From NCBI GenBank assembly GCA_044220725.1, contig JBGAQN010000004.1:44824-108823 (forward strand): a stretch of 64,000 bases of DNA. Reading direction: 5' to 3'. The notes beneath the pieces are model-generated. The model made no database searches and was not told where the DNA came from. It saw nothing but the letters and a program-made list of their open reading frames with translations. Below, piece by piece: positions 49,024-57,363 of this stretch. Every line of letters begins with the position of its first letter. Within the stretch, counting starts at the first letter, position 1. This DNA is from Phosphoribacter sp044220725 (lineage in GTDB: Bacteria > Actinomycetota > Actinomycetes > Actinomycetales > Dermatophilaceae). The position numbers were made by a program, and so were the translations under genes.

Positions 49024-50097
49024 GTGCCACTCCTCGTCCTGGTCCGCGCCGCCTCCGCCGCTCCGATGGGTGCCCAGGTCTATGAGGGCCAGATCGTCGC
49101 TCGGGCGTCGGGCGCCTTGGCCGAGTCGTCGGCCGCGGGGGCGAGGTGGCGGGTGCGCGCTCGGGTCTATCGCTCGATGCGCTCAAAACTGCCCGGGACG
49201 GGTCGGTTGCCGATGGGCTGGCTCGTCGGTGCCGGCGAGCGCGAGCGGGCGGTGGTGGGTCGGCTGGTCTACCCCCGTGGGGCCTTGGTCCATCGGATGG
49301 GGTTGGAGCTGCCGCCTGGGCTGCACGAGGTGCTCACCCTGCATGATGTCGTCGCCTGGCGCTTCCCTGACGAATCCGCGCCGGTGCGGGCGGCCGTTGC
49401 CGAGTTGCGCCGGGCGGCCGCGGTCATCTGCGTCTCGGAGTTTTCCGCTGGGGAAGCCCAGGACCTGCTCGGGGTGCGCGACCCGGTCGTCGTTCCCAAC
49501 GGCGTCGATCCGGCGTTCCTGGACGCCACCCCTGCCGACCCTCGCGCCTTGGCCCGCTGGGGCCTGACCGGTCCCTACCTGCTCCACGCCGGGGGTGCCG
49601 CCACCCGAAAGAATCTCGAGGCACTCGCCCAGGCCTGGCCGCGGATTCACCGCCAGCACCCCGACCTCACCCTCGCCCTCTGCGGTCCCCCGCACCCTCG
49701 CCGCGCCGCCCTGTTCGCCGGTATGCCGGGTGCCCGCCTACTCGGTCGGCTGCCGGACTCGCTCGTGCCCGGCGTCGTCGCCGCAGCTGCAGCCGTCGTC
49801 GTCCCGTCGACCTACGAGGGCTTTGGCCTGCCCGCCTTGGAGGCAATGGCCGCTGGGGTCCCGGTCGTCGCGGCACGGCGAGCGGCGCTGCCCGAGGTCG
49901 TCGGCGACGGCGGCCTGCTCGTGGAACCGACACCGGAGGGCCTCACCGAGGGCCTGCTGGCTGTCCTGGGAGGCGGGCCGGAAGTCACGGCAATGGTGCG
50001 CGCGGGGCGCGCCCGCGCCGACCTGTTCAGTTGGGAACGCAGTGCCGCCGGGCATGCCGCGGTCTGGGCTCGGGTTGGGGGCGGTCAGGGGGCCTGA
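49024..50097 (+). CDS. Glycosyltransferase family 4
   Basis: The 357-residue product resembles the mannosyltransferase type that recurs in this cluster: LTLHDVVAWRFPDESAPVRA, AVICVSEFSAGEAQDLLG, VVPNGVDPAFLDA, LLHAGGAATRKNLEALAQAW, and AVVVPSTYEGFGLPALEAMA followed by GVPVVAARRAALPEVVGDGG. The GTG at 49024 was chosen because it begins VPLLVLVRAASAAPMGAQVY, the expected first strand and loop; the frame upstream runs antisense through the neighbour. The LCP gene follows after 48 bp with its own -10 box. Confidence 0.86.
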   Translation: MPLLVLVRAASAAPMGAQVYEGQIVARASGALAESSAAGARWRVRARVYRSMRSKLPGTGRLPMGWLVGAGERERAVVGRLVYPRGALVHRMGLELPPGLHEVLTLHDVVAWRFPDESAPVRAAVAELRRAAAVICVSEFSAGEAQDLLGVRDPVVVPNGVDPAFLDATPADPRALARWGLTGPYLLHAGGAATRKNLEALAQAWPRIHRQHPDLTLALCGPPHPRRAALFAGMPGARLLGRLPDSLVPGVVAAAAAVVVPSTYEGFGLPALEAMAAGVPVVAARRAALPEVVGDGGLLVEPTPEGLTEGLLAVLGGGPEVTAMVRAGRARADLFSWERSAAGHAAVWARVGGGQGA

Positions 50098-50133
50098 CTG
50101 ACCGTTCGGCCACGTCGGGATGATCGGCCGACC

Positions 50134-50139
50134 TACACT
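50134..50139 (+). promoter_or_regulatory. Putative -10 box (TACACT) for the LCP gene
   Basis: TACACT ends 6 nt before the ATG at 50146, the spacing seen for the other proposed leaderless genes in this window. Confidence 0.4.
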
Positions 50140-50145
50140 CAAGCC

Positions 50146-51177
50146 ATGTCCGTCAGCCATCGGCGGGAGGATGCGCCACGCGAGCGGAAGCGCAATCGGC
50201 GCTTGCTCGTCGTCGTCCTCGTCATGCTTGCCCTCCCCGTGCTTGCCTTGGGGGGCTACCTGGGGTGGCTCAACCATGTCGTCACGACCAATGTCCAGTT
50301 CGGTGACCTCCTGCCTGGTCAGGGCAGTCTGGCCGGCCGATGGGACGGTGAGCCGATCGATCCCTTCGAGGAAGGGCAGGGCGGCATACCGACGGCGGTC
50401 GTTCCGGTGGACAGCATCGGTGACAATTACCTGCTCATCGGGTCCGATGCCCGCACTGGCCTGGGCGGAGCCCGATCCGATGTCATCATCGTCGCTCACG
50501 TGCCGGCCGATAAGCACAACGTCACGCTGATCCACTTCCCGCGGGACATGTACGTCTTCATCCCCGGTCATGGTCGTAACAAGATCAACGCCGCCTTTGC
50601 CTTCGGCGGGGCGCCGCTGCTCGTCGAGACCCTGCAGGACATGCTCGGGGTGAAGATCGACCACGTCGCGATGATCGGTTTCGAGGGCTTCAAGAAGATG
50701 ACCGACGCCGTCGGTGGGGTGGACGTCACCGTCGAAGAAGGGGGCAAGATCGACGGATATGTCTTCACCAAGGGGGAGATGCACCTCAATGGTCAACAAG
50801 CGCTGGCGTTCGTCCGGGAGCGCTATGACCTCAGCCAAGGCGACATCAGCCGGGGTCGGCGCCAACAAGCGTTCCTCAAGGCCCTCATGCTCCGAGCCGT
50901 GAGCAAGGAGATCCTCACTAACCCGGCCCGCCTCGCGACGTTCATCGACGCAGCGACGAGCAACGTTGTGGTGGATCGGGGTTTCGAAGTGGCGCTCATG
51001 CGCTCGGAGTTGATCGCCATGAGCGGGTTGCGCTCGGGGGACATCCGCTTCCTCACCGCCCCGTTGTCCGGGTTTGGTCGCTCACCCTTCGGGGCGTCGA
51101 TTGACATCGTCGACTGGGCCAAACTCGCTGCCCTGGGAACGGCGATCCGTGACGACACCCTCGACGGATACTCCTGA
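50146..51177 (+). CDS. LCP (LytR-CpsA-Psr) family glycopolymer transferase
   Basis: LCP enzymes transfer lipid-linked glycopolymers onto peptidoglycan or other wall acceptors outside the cell. The 343-residue product has a basic cytosolic tail, one membrane helix (about 23-43) and the LCP domain: NYLLIGSDARTGLGGARSDV (about 94-113) with the key Arg and Asp residues, VTLIHFPRDMYVFIPGHGRN, KINAAFAFGGAPLLVETLQD, and ALAFVRERYDLSQGDISRGR (about 222-241) followed by QQAFLKALM. Its place at the end of the glycosyltransferase genes suggests it attaches the locus polysaccharide to the wall (inference). Confidence 0.92.
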   Translation: MSVSHRREDAPRERKRNRRLLVVVLVMLALPVLALGGYLGWLNHVVTTNVQFGDLLPGQGSLAGRWDGEPIDPFEEGQGGIPTAVVPVDSIGDNYLLIGSDARTGLGGARSDVIIVAHVPADKHNVTLIHFPRDMYVFIPGHGRNKINAAFAFGGAPLLVETLQDMLGVKIDHVAMIGFEGFKKMTDAVGGVDVTVEEGGKIDGYVFTKGEMHLNGQQALAFVRERYDLSQGDISRGRRQQAFLKALMLRAVSKEILTNPARLATFIDAATSNVVVDRGFEVALMRSELIAMSGLRSGDIRFLTAPLSGFGRSPFGASIDIVDWAKLAALGTAIRDDTLDGYS

Positions 51178-51195
51178 TCGACCTCCTCGGGACGC

Positions 51196-51215
51196 CTCGG
51201 GGTGAGCTCCCCGAG
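51196..51215. terminator. Bidirectional hairpin terminator between convergent genes
   Basis: CTCGGGG (51196-51202) and CCCCGAG (51209-51215) form a perfect 7-bp stem with a 6-nt loop, in the 48-bp gap between the LCP gene and the convergent BNR-repeat gene. There is no T run. The position favours a shared terminator. Confidence 0.5.
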
Positions 51216-51225
51216 TGCGTGATCG

Positions 51226-52197
51226 TCAGGGGGAGGCCCAGGTTCTCCCGGCGTCGTCCGAGCGGAAGGTCTGATCGTCGATGACCAGCCACCCGGCGTC
51301 CCCGGCGAAGCCGAGGGCGACCCGGCGCTGCAAGGCGTCGGTCGCCCGGCCGCCCAGATCGACGCACCCGTTGCGGGTGACCGTGCCTCCCGTCACCGCG
51401 GAAACGGCCAAGCCTGCGCACCCATCCGCCGGGTGCGCCACCAGCGCCGTGAGTTTGCCGGCCTCGAGTCGGACGTCGAGCGCCACGGCGGACAGCCCCC
51501 GTCCGATCTCCACCCAATCCGAACCGCCGTTGGCCGTTTCCATGACCTTGCCCGTCGTGCACAGCACGGCGGCTGCCGTGGTCGACAGCGAGGCGACCGA
51601 CAGGGGACCGGCTGCGCCGCACGGGGTGCTGGCTCGTCCCGAGGCGTTGACGACCTGGCCCGGTGTTGATACCGACAGGTGCCACATGGCTAGCTGGCCC
51701 CCTGCTCCCCACGTCTGACCCGCATCCGTCGTCCGCTTGACCGACTCTCGGCAGGTGTCCTGCGCCCCGACGATGGACGCCTTGGACCCGTCGCTGGCGG
51801 ACACGCGGACGATGACGGCAAACGGGGGCTCAAGGGTCGCCCAGGTGCGCCCGCCGTCACCCGTCCGCTGGACGCTCGCACCGCCCCCCGGACAGGCACC
51901 CTGCACAAAACGCCACGCGACGGTTGAGTCCACGGGTACGACCCCCACCATGCTGACCGCCTCGCGGCTGGGGGTGTTCGTCACGGTCGTCGCGGTCGTC
52001 GAGGTCGTCGCGTTAGCAGCGGTCGGGGCGGTCGAGCCCGTGGCCGTCGCCGTGACGATGGGGACGGCCGTCGACGTCGGTGCCACGGGGGCCGCCGGTT
52101 GACGGAACGGGTTGCGGAAGGCGAGGCCGACCAGCGCCACGTCGACGGCGAGCAGGGCCACCAGGCCCCAGGTCGCCAGGCGCGCGCGTGAGGGCAT
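51226..52197 (-). CDS. Membrane-anchored BNR/Asp-box repeat protein
   Basis: The roughly 323-residue product has a single N-terminal membrane anchor (about 7-27) and a Thr/Ala-rich stalk (about 30-78). An extracytoplasmic part then carries four Asp-box-like repeats: TGDGGRTWA, TTDAGQTWG, TANGGSDWVEI and SDDAGRTWA. Such repeats are structural elements of beta-propellers such as sialidases and photosystem-assembly-like proteins; no catalytic residues are apparent. Several cysteines may form disulfides. The ATG at 52197 is preceded by GGAG and starts just before the anchor. It lies between the LCP gene and mfd, as the right border of the polysaccharide region. Confidence 0.75.
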   Translation of the reverse strand: MPSRARLATWGLVALLAVDVALVGLAFRNPFRQPAAPVAPTSTAVPIVTATATGSTAPTAANATTSTTATTVTNTPSREAVSMVGVVPVDSTVAWRFVQGACPGGGASVQRTGDGGRTWATLEPPFAVIVRVSASDGSKASIVGAQDTCRESVKRTTDAGQTWGAGGQLAMWHLSVSTPGQVVNASGRASTPCGAAGPLSVASLSTTAAAVLCTTGKVMETANGGSDWVEIGRGLSAVALDVRLEAGKLTALVAHPADGCAGLAVSAVTGGTVTRNGCVDLGGRATDALQRRVALGFAGDAGWLVIDDQTFRSDDAGRTWASP

Positions 52198-52330
52198 GAG
52201 GGCACTCCGGGAGAGTTGTCGGCAGTGGTGGCCACAAGCCGCGGACACCTGCGGGCCATGCTAGGCCAGGGACCTTGCTCCGTTCGGGGGTTCGCCAAGG
52301 TCGTGAGCAACCTCCCAGATGTCCTGGCCG

Positions 52331-52336
52331 TAGAGT
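52331..52336 (+). promoter_or_regulatory. Putative -10 box (TAGAGT) for mfd
   Basis: TAGAGT ends 9 nt before the mfd ATG at 52346. The same hexamer serves as the best -10 candidate of the tRNA-Leu gene at 62898. Confidence 0.35.
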
Positions 52337-52345
52337 TGTCCGGTT

Positions 52346-55300
52346 ATGACCGCGTCCCCCGACTTCGCCGCTGCCACCTTGGCGGCATGGCCCGCGGCGT
52401 GGGCGGCGCGGCATACCGAATGGGGGTTGCCGGGGCACGTTGCGGACGGCACGGCGTTGCTCGATCTGGCCTGCCCGCCTGGAGCTCGCCCGATGGTTCT
52501 CGGCGTCCTGGCCGGGTTGCTGCCGCCGGGCGGTCAGGTGCTCGTGGTCACCGCGACCACCCGGGAGGCCGAGGATCTCGGCTCCGCGCTCGGGGCCCTG
52601 CTCGATCCGGATCTCGTCGCGGTCTTCCCCAGTTGGGAAACCCTCCCCCACGAGCGGCTCTCGCCGCGCAACGACACCGTGGGCCGGCGGCTGGCCGTGC
52701 TGCGTCGGCTGGCTCACGCCGACCCGGCCGCGACCGGTCCTGGCGGTGCGATCCGGGTGGTTGTCGCGCCGGTCCGCGCTGTCCTGCAACCGATCGCCCG
52801 GGGCTTGGGCGACCTGCGCCCCGTGGCCCTGGCTGCTGGCGACGAGCGGCCGCTCGAGGCGGTGGTCGAGGACCTCGTGGCCGCGGCATACACCCGGACC
52901 GACCTGGTGGAAAGGCGCGGCGAGTTCGCGGTCCGGGGCGGCATTCTCGACGTCTTCCCGCCCACCGAGGAACATCCGCTGCGTCTCGAATTCTGGGGCG
53001 ACACGGTCGAAGAGATCCGCTGGTTTCGGGTCGCCGACCAGCGCAGCCTTGAGGTCGCAGAGGCGGGGATGTGGGCTCCGCCGTGCCGCGAGCTGCTGCT
53101 CACCGACGACGTCCGCGAGCGAGCCCGCGACTTGGCCACTCGGCTGCCCGGGGTGGCCGACCTGCTCGGGAAGGTCGCCGAAGGCATCGCCGTCGAAGGG
53201 ATGGAATCCCTGCAGCCCGCCCTCGTCGAATCCATGCAGACCCTGCCGGAGGTCCTCGGCCCGGGTTCGTTGCTCGTCCTGGCCGACCCAGAGCGCATTC
53301 GCACTCGAGCCCACGACCTGGTGGCAACGAGCGAAGAGTTCCTCGAGGCCAGTTGGTCCAACGCGGCGGCTGGCAACGCGGTGCCCGTCGACCTGCGCGG
53401 CCTGCTGGGTGAAGGGTCTTATCGGACGCTCGCCGGCCTGCGCCACGACGCCTTGGCCGCGGGTATGCCGTGGTGGTCGTTCACCGCGTTCGCCACCGAC
53501 GCCGGCTTGGCCGAGTTCCTCGCCGATGACAGCGCTGAGGTGCGCCTGGACCTCGGGATGGCCCAGTCGCCGGCCTATCGGGGCGACACCGACCGTGCGG
53601 TCGCCGACCTGGGCGGCTGGGTGCGGGACGGGTGGGCGGTTGTCGCCGTCACCGAAGGCCCGGGCCTGGCCCGGCGGGTCCACGAGGTGCTCAGCGAACG
53701 CGGCATACCGTCGCGGTTGGTCGGCGCCGACGGTGCCGTGACACCGGGGATGGTCACCGTGACCACGGCCCCCCTGGGGCGTGGCTTCCTCGACGAGGCC
53801 GGACGATTCGCCCTCCTCACCGAGGCCGACCTGACCGGGTCGACGGCTGCGTCGGGGTCGACCAAGGACATGCGCCGAATGCCGTCGCGCCGTCGCGCGT
53901 CGGTGGATCCGCTGTCGCTGCGACCGGGCGACTTCGTCGTCCACGAGCAGCACGGCGTGGGCCGGTTTGTCGAGATGACCGCCAGGACCGTGGGCGGCGC
54001 GACCCGGGAATACCTCGTCCTGGAGTATGCCGCGGGCAAGCGGGGGCAACCGCCCGACCGGCTCTACGTGCCCACCGACCAGTTGGACCAGGTGACGAAG
54101 TACGTCGGTGGCGAGGCCCCGACGCTGCATCGGCTCGGCGGCTCGGACTGGGCCCAGACCAAGGCCCGGGCCCGGCGACACGTCAAGGAGATCGCCGCCG
54201 ACCTCATCCGGCTCTACTCAGTGCGGATGTCGACGACGGGTCACGCGTTCGCGCCCGACACGCCCTGGCAGCGCGAGCTCGAAGACGCCTTCGCCTATGT
54301 CGAGACGCCCGATCAACTCTCCAGCATCGACGAAGTCAAGGCCGACATGGAGCGCGAGGTCCCGATGGACCGACTCATCTGCGGCGACGTCGGCTATGGC
54401 AAGACCGAGATCGCGGTGCGAGCGGCGTTCAAGGCGGTGCAGGACGGCAAGCAGGTCGCGGTGCTCGTCCCGACGACCCTGCTCGTGCAGCAACACCTGC
54501 AGACCTTCACCGAGCGGTATGCCCAGTTCCCCGTGACCGTCAAGGCGCTCAGCCGGTTCCAGTCCGATGCCGAAGCCTCGCGCGTCGTCGAGGGCTTGGC
54601 CGACGGCAGCGTCGACGTCGTCATCGGCACCCACCGTCTGCTCACCGACAAGATCCGATTCAAGGACCTCGGCCTGGTCGTTGTCGACGAAGAGCAGCGC
54701 TTCGGCGTCGAGCACAAGGAGAAGCTCAAGACCTTCCGCGCGGCGGTCGACGTGCTGGCCATGTCGGCCACACCGATCCCCCGCACGCTGGAGATGGCCG
54801 TGACCGGCATACGGGAAATGTCCACTCTCGCAACGCCTCCCGAGGAAAGGCACCCGGTCCTCACGTTTGTCGGCGCCTATGACGAGAAGCAGATCACCGC
54901 AGCGCTGCGCAGAGAGCTGCTGCGCGAGGGCCAGGTGTTCTACGTCCACAACAAGGTGGCGACGATCGAGAAGGCCGCCGCGCGGTTGCGCGAGCTCGTC
55001 CCGGAGGCCCGGATCGCGAGCGCCCACGGCTCGATGACCGAGGGGCGGCTTGAGCAGGTCGTCCTCGACTTCTGGGAGAAGCGCTTCGACGTGCTCGTCT
55101 GCACGACGATCATCGAAACTGGCCTGGACATTTCCAACGCCAACACCCTCATCGTCGAACGCGCCGACCTGCTCGGGCTCTCGCAACTGCACCAGTTGCG
55201 CGGACGGGTCGGGCGCGGGCGCGAGCGGGCCTACGCATACTTCCTCTTCCCTCCGGAAAAACCCCTCACCGAGACCGCACACGACCGGCTCGCGACCATC

Positions 55301-55999
55301 GCCAGTCACACCGATCTCGGCGCCGGGATGCAAGTGGCCATGAAGGACCTGGAGATCCGCGGTGCGGGCAACCTGCTCGGCGGCGAACAGTCCGGGCACA
55401 TCGAGGGGGTCGGCTTCGACCTCTATGTCCGGCTGGTCGGTGAGGCGGTCGCGGCATACAAGGGGGAGGAGGCGGCCCCACCCGCTGAGGTGAAGATCGA
55501 GCTCCCGGTCGACGCGCATCTGCCACACGACTACGTGCCGGGGGAGCGGCTGCGGCTGGAGGCCTACCAGAAACTCGCCGCGGTCACCGACGACACCGGG
55601 GTCACCGCCATCGAAGAGGAGCTGGTCGATCGCTACGGTATGCCGCCCGAGCCGGTCCGCAACCTCATCGAGGTCGCGCGCCTGCGCACCGTTGCCCGCC
55701 AGGCCGGGCTCAGCGATATCTCCGCCCAGGGTGCCTTCGTGCGCTTCGGGCCGATCCCGCCCGAGGCGCTGCCCGAGAGTCGCCGACTCCGGCTGCAACG
55801 GCTGTATCCGGGGTCGATCGTCAAGGACCAGCTCAGTCACATCCTCGTTCCACGGCCGATGACTGCCCGGGTCGGGGGCCAGCCGGTGCGAGACACTGCG
55901 GTGCTGCGTTGGGCCGCCGACATGATCGGGGCCGTCTTGGTAGACAATGTCGGGGACGCCGCACGCGTCGCCACGAATGGAAAGGACCTGCGCCCATGA
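52346..55999 (+). CDS. mfd: Transcription-repair coupling factor
   Basis: Mfd removes RNA polymerase stalled at DNA lesions and recruits the UvrABC system. The 1217-residue product has the UvrB-homology module (about 1-350), a CarD-like RNA-polymerase-interacting domain (about 522-620; SLRPGDFVVHEQHGVGRFVE), and the RecG-like translocase with Walker A ICGDVGYGKTEIAVRAA (about 677), the DEEQ box VVVDEEQRFGVEHKEKLK (about 780) and the helicase C motifs TTIIETGLDISNANTLIVER and QLRGRVGRGRERAYAY. The TRCF C-terminal domain (about 1049-1160) closes the protein. Length and order are normal. The stop overlaps the next gene by 4 bp (ATGA). mfd marks where the conserved housekeeping block resumes. Confidence 0.96.
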   Translation: MTASPDFAAATLAAWPAAWAARHTEWGLPGHVADGTALLDLACPPGARPMVLGVLAGLLPPGGQVLVVTATTREAEDLGSALGALLDPDLVAVFPSWETLPHERLSPRNDTVGRRLAVLRRLAHADPAATGPGGAIRVVVAPVRAVLQPIARGLGDLRPVALAAGDERPLEAVVEDLVAAAYTRTDLVERRGEFAVRGGILDVFPPTEEHPLRLEFWGDTVEEIRWFRVADQRSLEVAEAGMWAPPCRELLLTDDVRERARDLATRLPGVADLLGKVAEGIAVEGMESLQPALVESMQTLPEVLGPGSLLVLADPERIRTRAHDLVATSEEFLEASWSNAAAGNAVPVDLRGLLGEGSYRTLAGLRHDALAAGMPWWSFTAFATDAGLAEFLADDSAEVRLDLGMAQSPAYRGDTDRAVADLGGWVRDGWAVVAVTEGPGLARRVHEVLSERGIPSRLVGADGAVTPGMVTVTTAPLGRGFLDEAGRFALLTEADLTGSTAASGSTKDMRRMPSRRRASVDPLSLRPGDFVVHEQHGVGRFVEMTARTVGGATREYLVLEYAAGKRGQPPDRLYVPTDQLDQVTKYVGGEAPTLHRLGGSDWAQTKARARRHVKEIAADLIRLYSVRMSTTGHAFAPDTPWQRELEDAFAYVETPDQLSSIDEVKADMEREVPMDRLICGDVGYGKTEIAVRAAFKAVQDGKQVAVLVPTTLLVQQHLQTFTERYAQFPVTVKALSRFQSDAEASRVVEGLADGSVDVVIGTHRLLTDKIRFKDLGLVVVDEEQRFGVEHKEKLKTFRAAVDVLAMSATPIPRTLEMAVTGIREMSTLATPPEERHPVLTFVGAYDEKQITAALRRELLREGQVFYVHNKVATIEKAAARLRELVPEARIASAHGSMTEGRLEQVVLDFWEKRFDVLVCTTIIETGLDISNANTLIVERADLLGLSQLHQLRGRVGRGRERAYAYFLFPPEKPLTETAHDRLATIASHTDLGAGMQVAMKDLEIRGAGNLLGGEQSGHIEGVGFDLYVRLVGEAVAAYKGEEAAPPAEVKIELPVDAHLPHDYVPGERLRLEAYQKLAAVTDDTGVTAIEEELVDRYGMPPEPVRNLIEVARLRTVARQAGLSDISAQGAFVRFGPIPPEALPESRRLRLQRLYPGSIVKDQLSHILVPRPMTARVGGQPVRDTAVLRWAADMIGAVLVDNVGDAARVATNGKDLRP

Positions 56000-56541
56000 G
56001 CCCGCGGACCCCGCGACGCCTCGGATCGCCATTGGCAGCCCTCGTCGGGGTGCTCGTCGCCGCGCTGCTGGCCGGATGTGGGGCCGCAGGTCGCCCCGGC
56101 ACCGCGCTTGTCGTGGGCGACACGCGATACACGTCGGCCGAGGTCATCGAGTCCACCGCGCAGATCAACGCGGCGCTGGCGGCCATGAGCGGCGGCGCGG
56201 CGACCGAGCTGGCCACCGAAGCGCAGATCGTCAGCCTCCTCGTCCTGGCCCCCTTCGCGGTGCCGGAGGCGATGGACGGGGGGCTGTGGGAGCCGGACAA
56301 TCGATACAACTCCTTCCTGGCGCACGTGCACAACCCGACGCCGGTGACGGTCGAGGCGCTCAAGGGCAACTTCGCCGCCGCTTCGCTCGATGAGGTCGCC
56401 AAGAAGGCGGTCCTGGACCGCGTCAAGGCGACGAGCATCCAGATTGATCCGCGGTACGGGGTCATCGATCCGGCCACTGGGTTCCTGGCCATGCCGACCC
56501 CGGATTGGATTGTCCGCACCCCGACGGCTGCCGCCAAGTAG
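55996..56541 (+). CDS. SurA-N-like lipoprotein
   Basis: The 181-residue product has a lipoprotein signal peptide with lipobox LLAGC (Cys at about 29). The stretch GTALVVGDTRYTSAEVIEST at about 36-55 resembles the start of SurA/PrsA-type chaperones, in which a short first strand is followed by amphipathic helices. There is no peptidyl-prolyl isomerase domain, so a holding or assembly role outside the membrane is the most that can be inferred. A lipoprotein in this position between mfd and mazG/eno is common in actinobacteria (LpqU occupies a similar place in M. tuberculosis, though it is a different family). The ATG overlaps the mfd stop. Confidence 0.75.
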   Translation: MSPRTPRRLGSPLAALVGVLVAALLAGCGAAGRPGTALVVGDTRYTSAEVIESTAQINAALAAMSGGAATELATEAQIVSLLVLAPFAVPEAMDGGLWEPDNRYNSFLAHVHNPTPVTVEALKGNFAAASLDEVAKKAVLDRVKATSIQIDPRYGVIDPATGFLAMPTPDWIVRTPTAAAK

Positions 56542-56551
56542 GTCGCCCGCG

Positions 56552-57268
56552 GTGGCTGGACTCGACGCGACCAGCGCTGCGACCAGCGCTCCGGCCGGCG
56601 CCCCGGCCAGCTCCCCGACCGGCCGAGGCGAGGCCGTGTTGGACCTGGTCGCGGTGATGGACCGACTGCGGTCGCCCGGAGGGTGTCCCTGGGACGCCGA
56701 GCAGACCCATCAGAGCCTGCTGCCCTATCTGGTCGAGGAGACCTACGAGGCGGTCGAGGCGATCGAGTCCGGCGACCGCGACCACATGGCTGAGGAGCTA
56801 GGCGACGTCCTGCTCCAGGTCGTCTTCCACGCCCGAGTCGCCCAGGAGCATCCTGAGGCACCGTTCGACCTCGACGATGTCGCCGCCGGGATCGCCGCCA
56901 AGTTGCGCCGGCGCCACCCGCACGTCTTCGGTGACGTGGTCGCCGAGACTCCCGAGGCGGTTGCCGCCAACTGGTCGGTCATCAAGGCCGCCGAGAAAGC
57001 GGCGAAGGCCGCGGCCGGCGGAGCCGAGTCGTCCGGCGGGAGCGCGCTGCACGGCATACCGGCCGGTATGCCGCCCCTCGCCCGCGCCGCCCAGATGGTC
57101 ACCCGCCTCGACCGTGCCGGTCGCGGCGACCTCGTCGACGCTGCGGCGGCGGGTGAGGATGCGGGGGCGCGGCTGCTGGCGCTGATCGTCGAGGTGGTGC
57201 GGCAACGTGACGATCCCGACTCCGTGCTTCGCGCCACGCTCAGGTCGCTGAGCGACGCTGCGGGATAG
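56552..57268 (+). CDS. mazG: MazG nucleoside triphosphate pyrophosphohydrolase
   Basis: MazG hydrolyses (d)NTPs, including damaged ones, to the monophosphates. The 238-residue product has VAVMDRLRSPGGCPWDAEQT (about 32-51), then the metal-binding pattern LVEETYEAVEAIESGDRDHM with the EExxE pair, and EELGDVLLQVVFHARVAQEH. A second, weaker set of helices occupies the C-terminal half. In the middle lies a low-complexity Ala/Lys/Gly stretch, followed by LHGIPAGMPPLARAAQMV. The GIPAGMP part is encoded by a perfect 20-bp palindrome made of two GGCATACC words. The GTG start lies 10 bp after the lipoprotein stop. Confidence 0.9.
   Translation: MAGLDATSAATSAPAGAPASSPTGRGEAVLDLVAVMDRLRSPGGCPWDAEQTHQSLLPYLVEETYEAVEAIESGDRDHMAEELGDVLLQVVFHARVAQEHPEAPFDLDDVAAGIAAKLRRRHPHVFGDVVAETPEAVAANWSVIKAAEKAAKAAAGGAESSGGSALHGIPAGMPPLARAAQMVTRLDRAGRGDLVDAAAAGEDAGARLLALIVEVVRQRDDPDSVLRATLRSLSDAAG
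57053..57072. repeat. Perfect 20-bp palindrome made of GGCATACC, GGCC and GGTATGCC
   Basis: Two copies of the dispersed 8-mer face each other across a GGCC centre, inside mazG. All 20 bases are self-complementary. This is the tightest of ten close inverted pairs of the word in this window. Confidence 0.9.
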
Positions 57269-57363
57269 GGTGGACGGGACGGCTAGGTGTGGCTGCGCAG
57301 CGCGGCGCGCCTCCACTTGGCCGACCCGAAACCCCCGCTCCCTCATGTCCTGGAGGCACCGAA

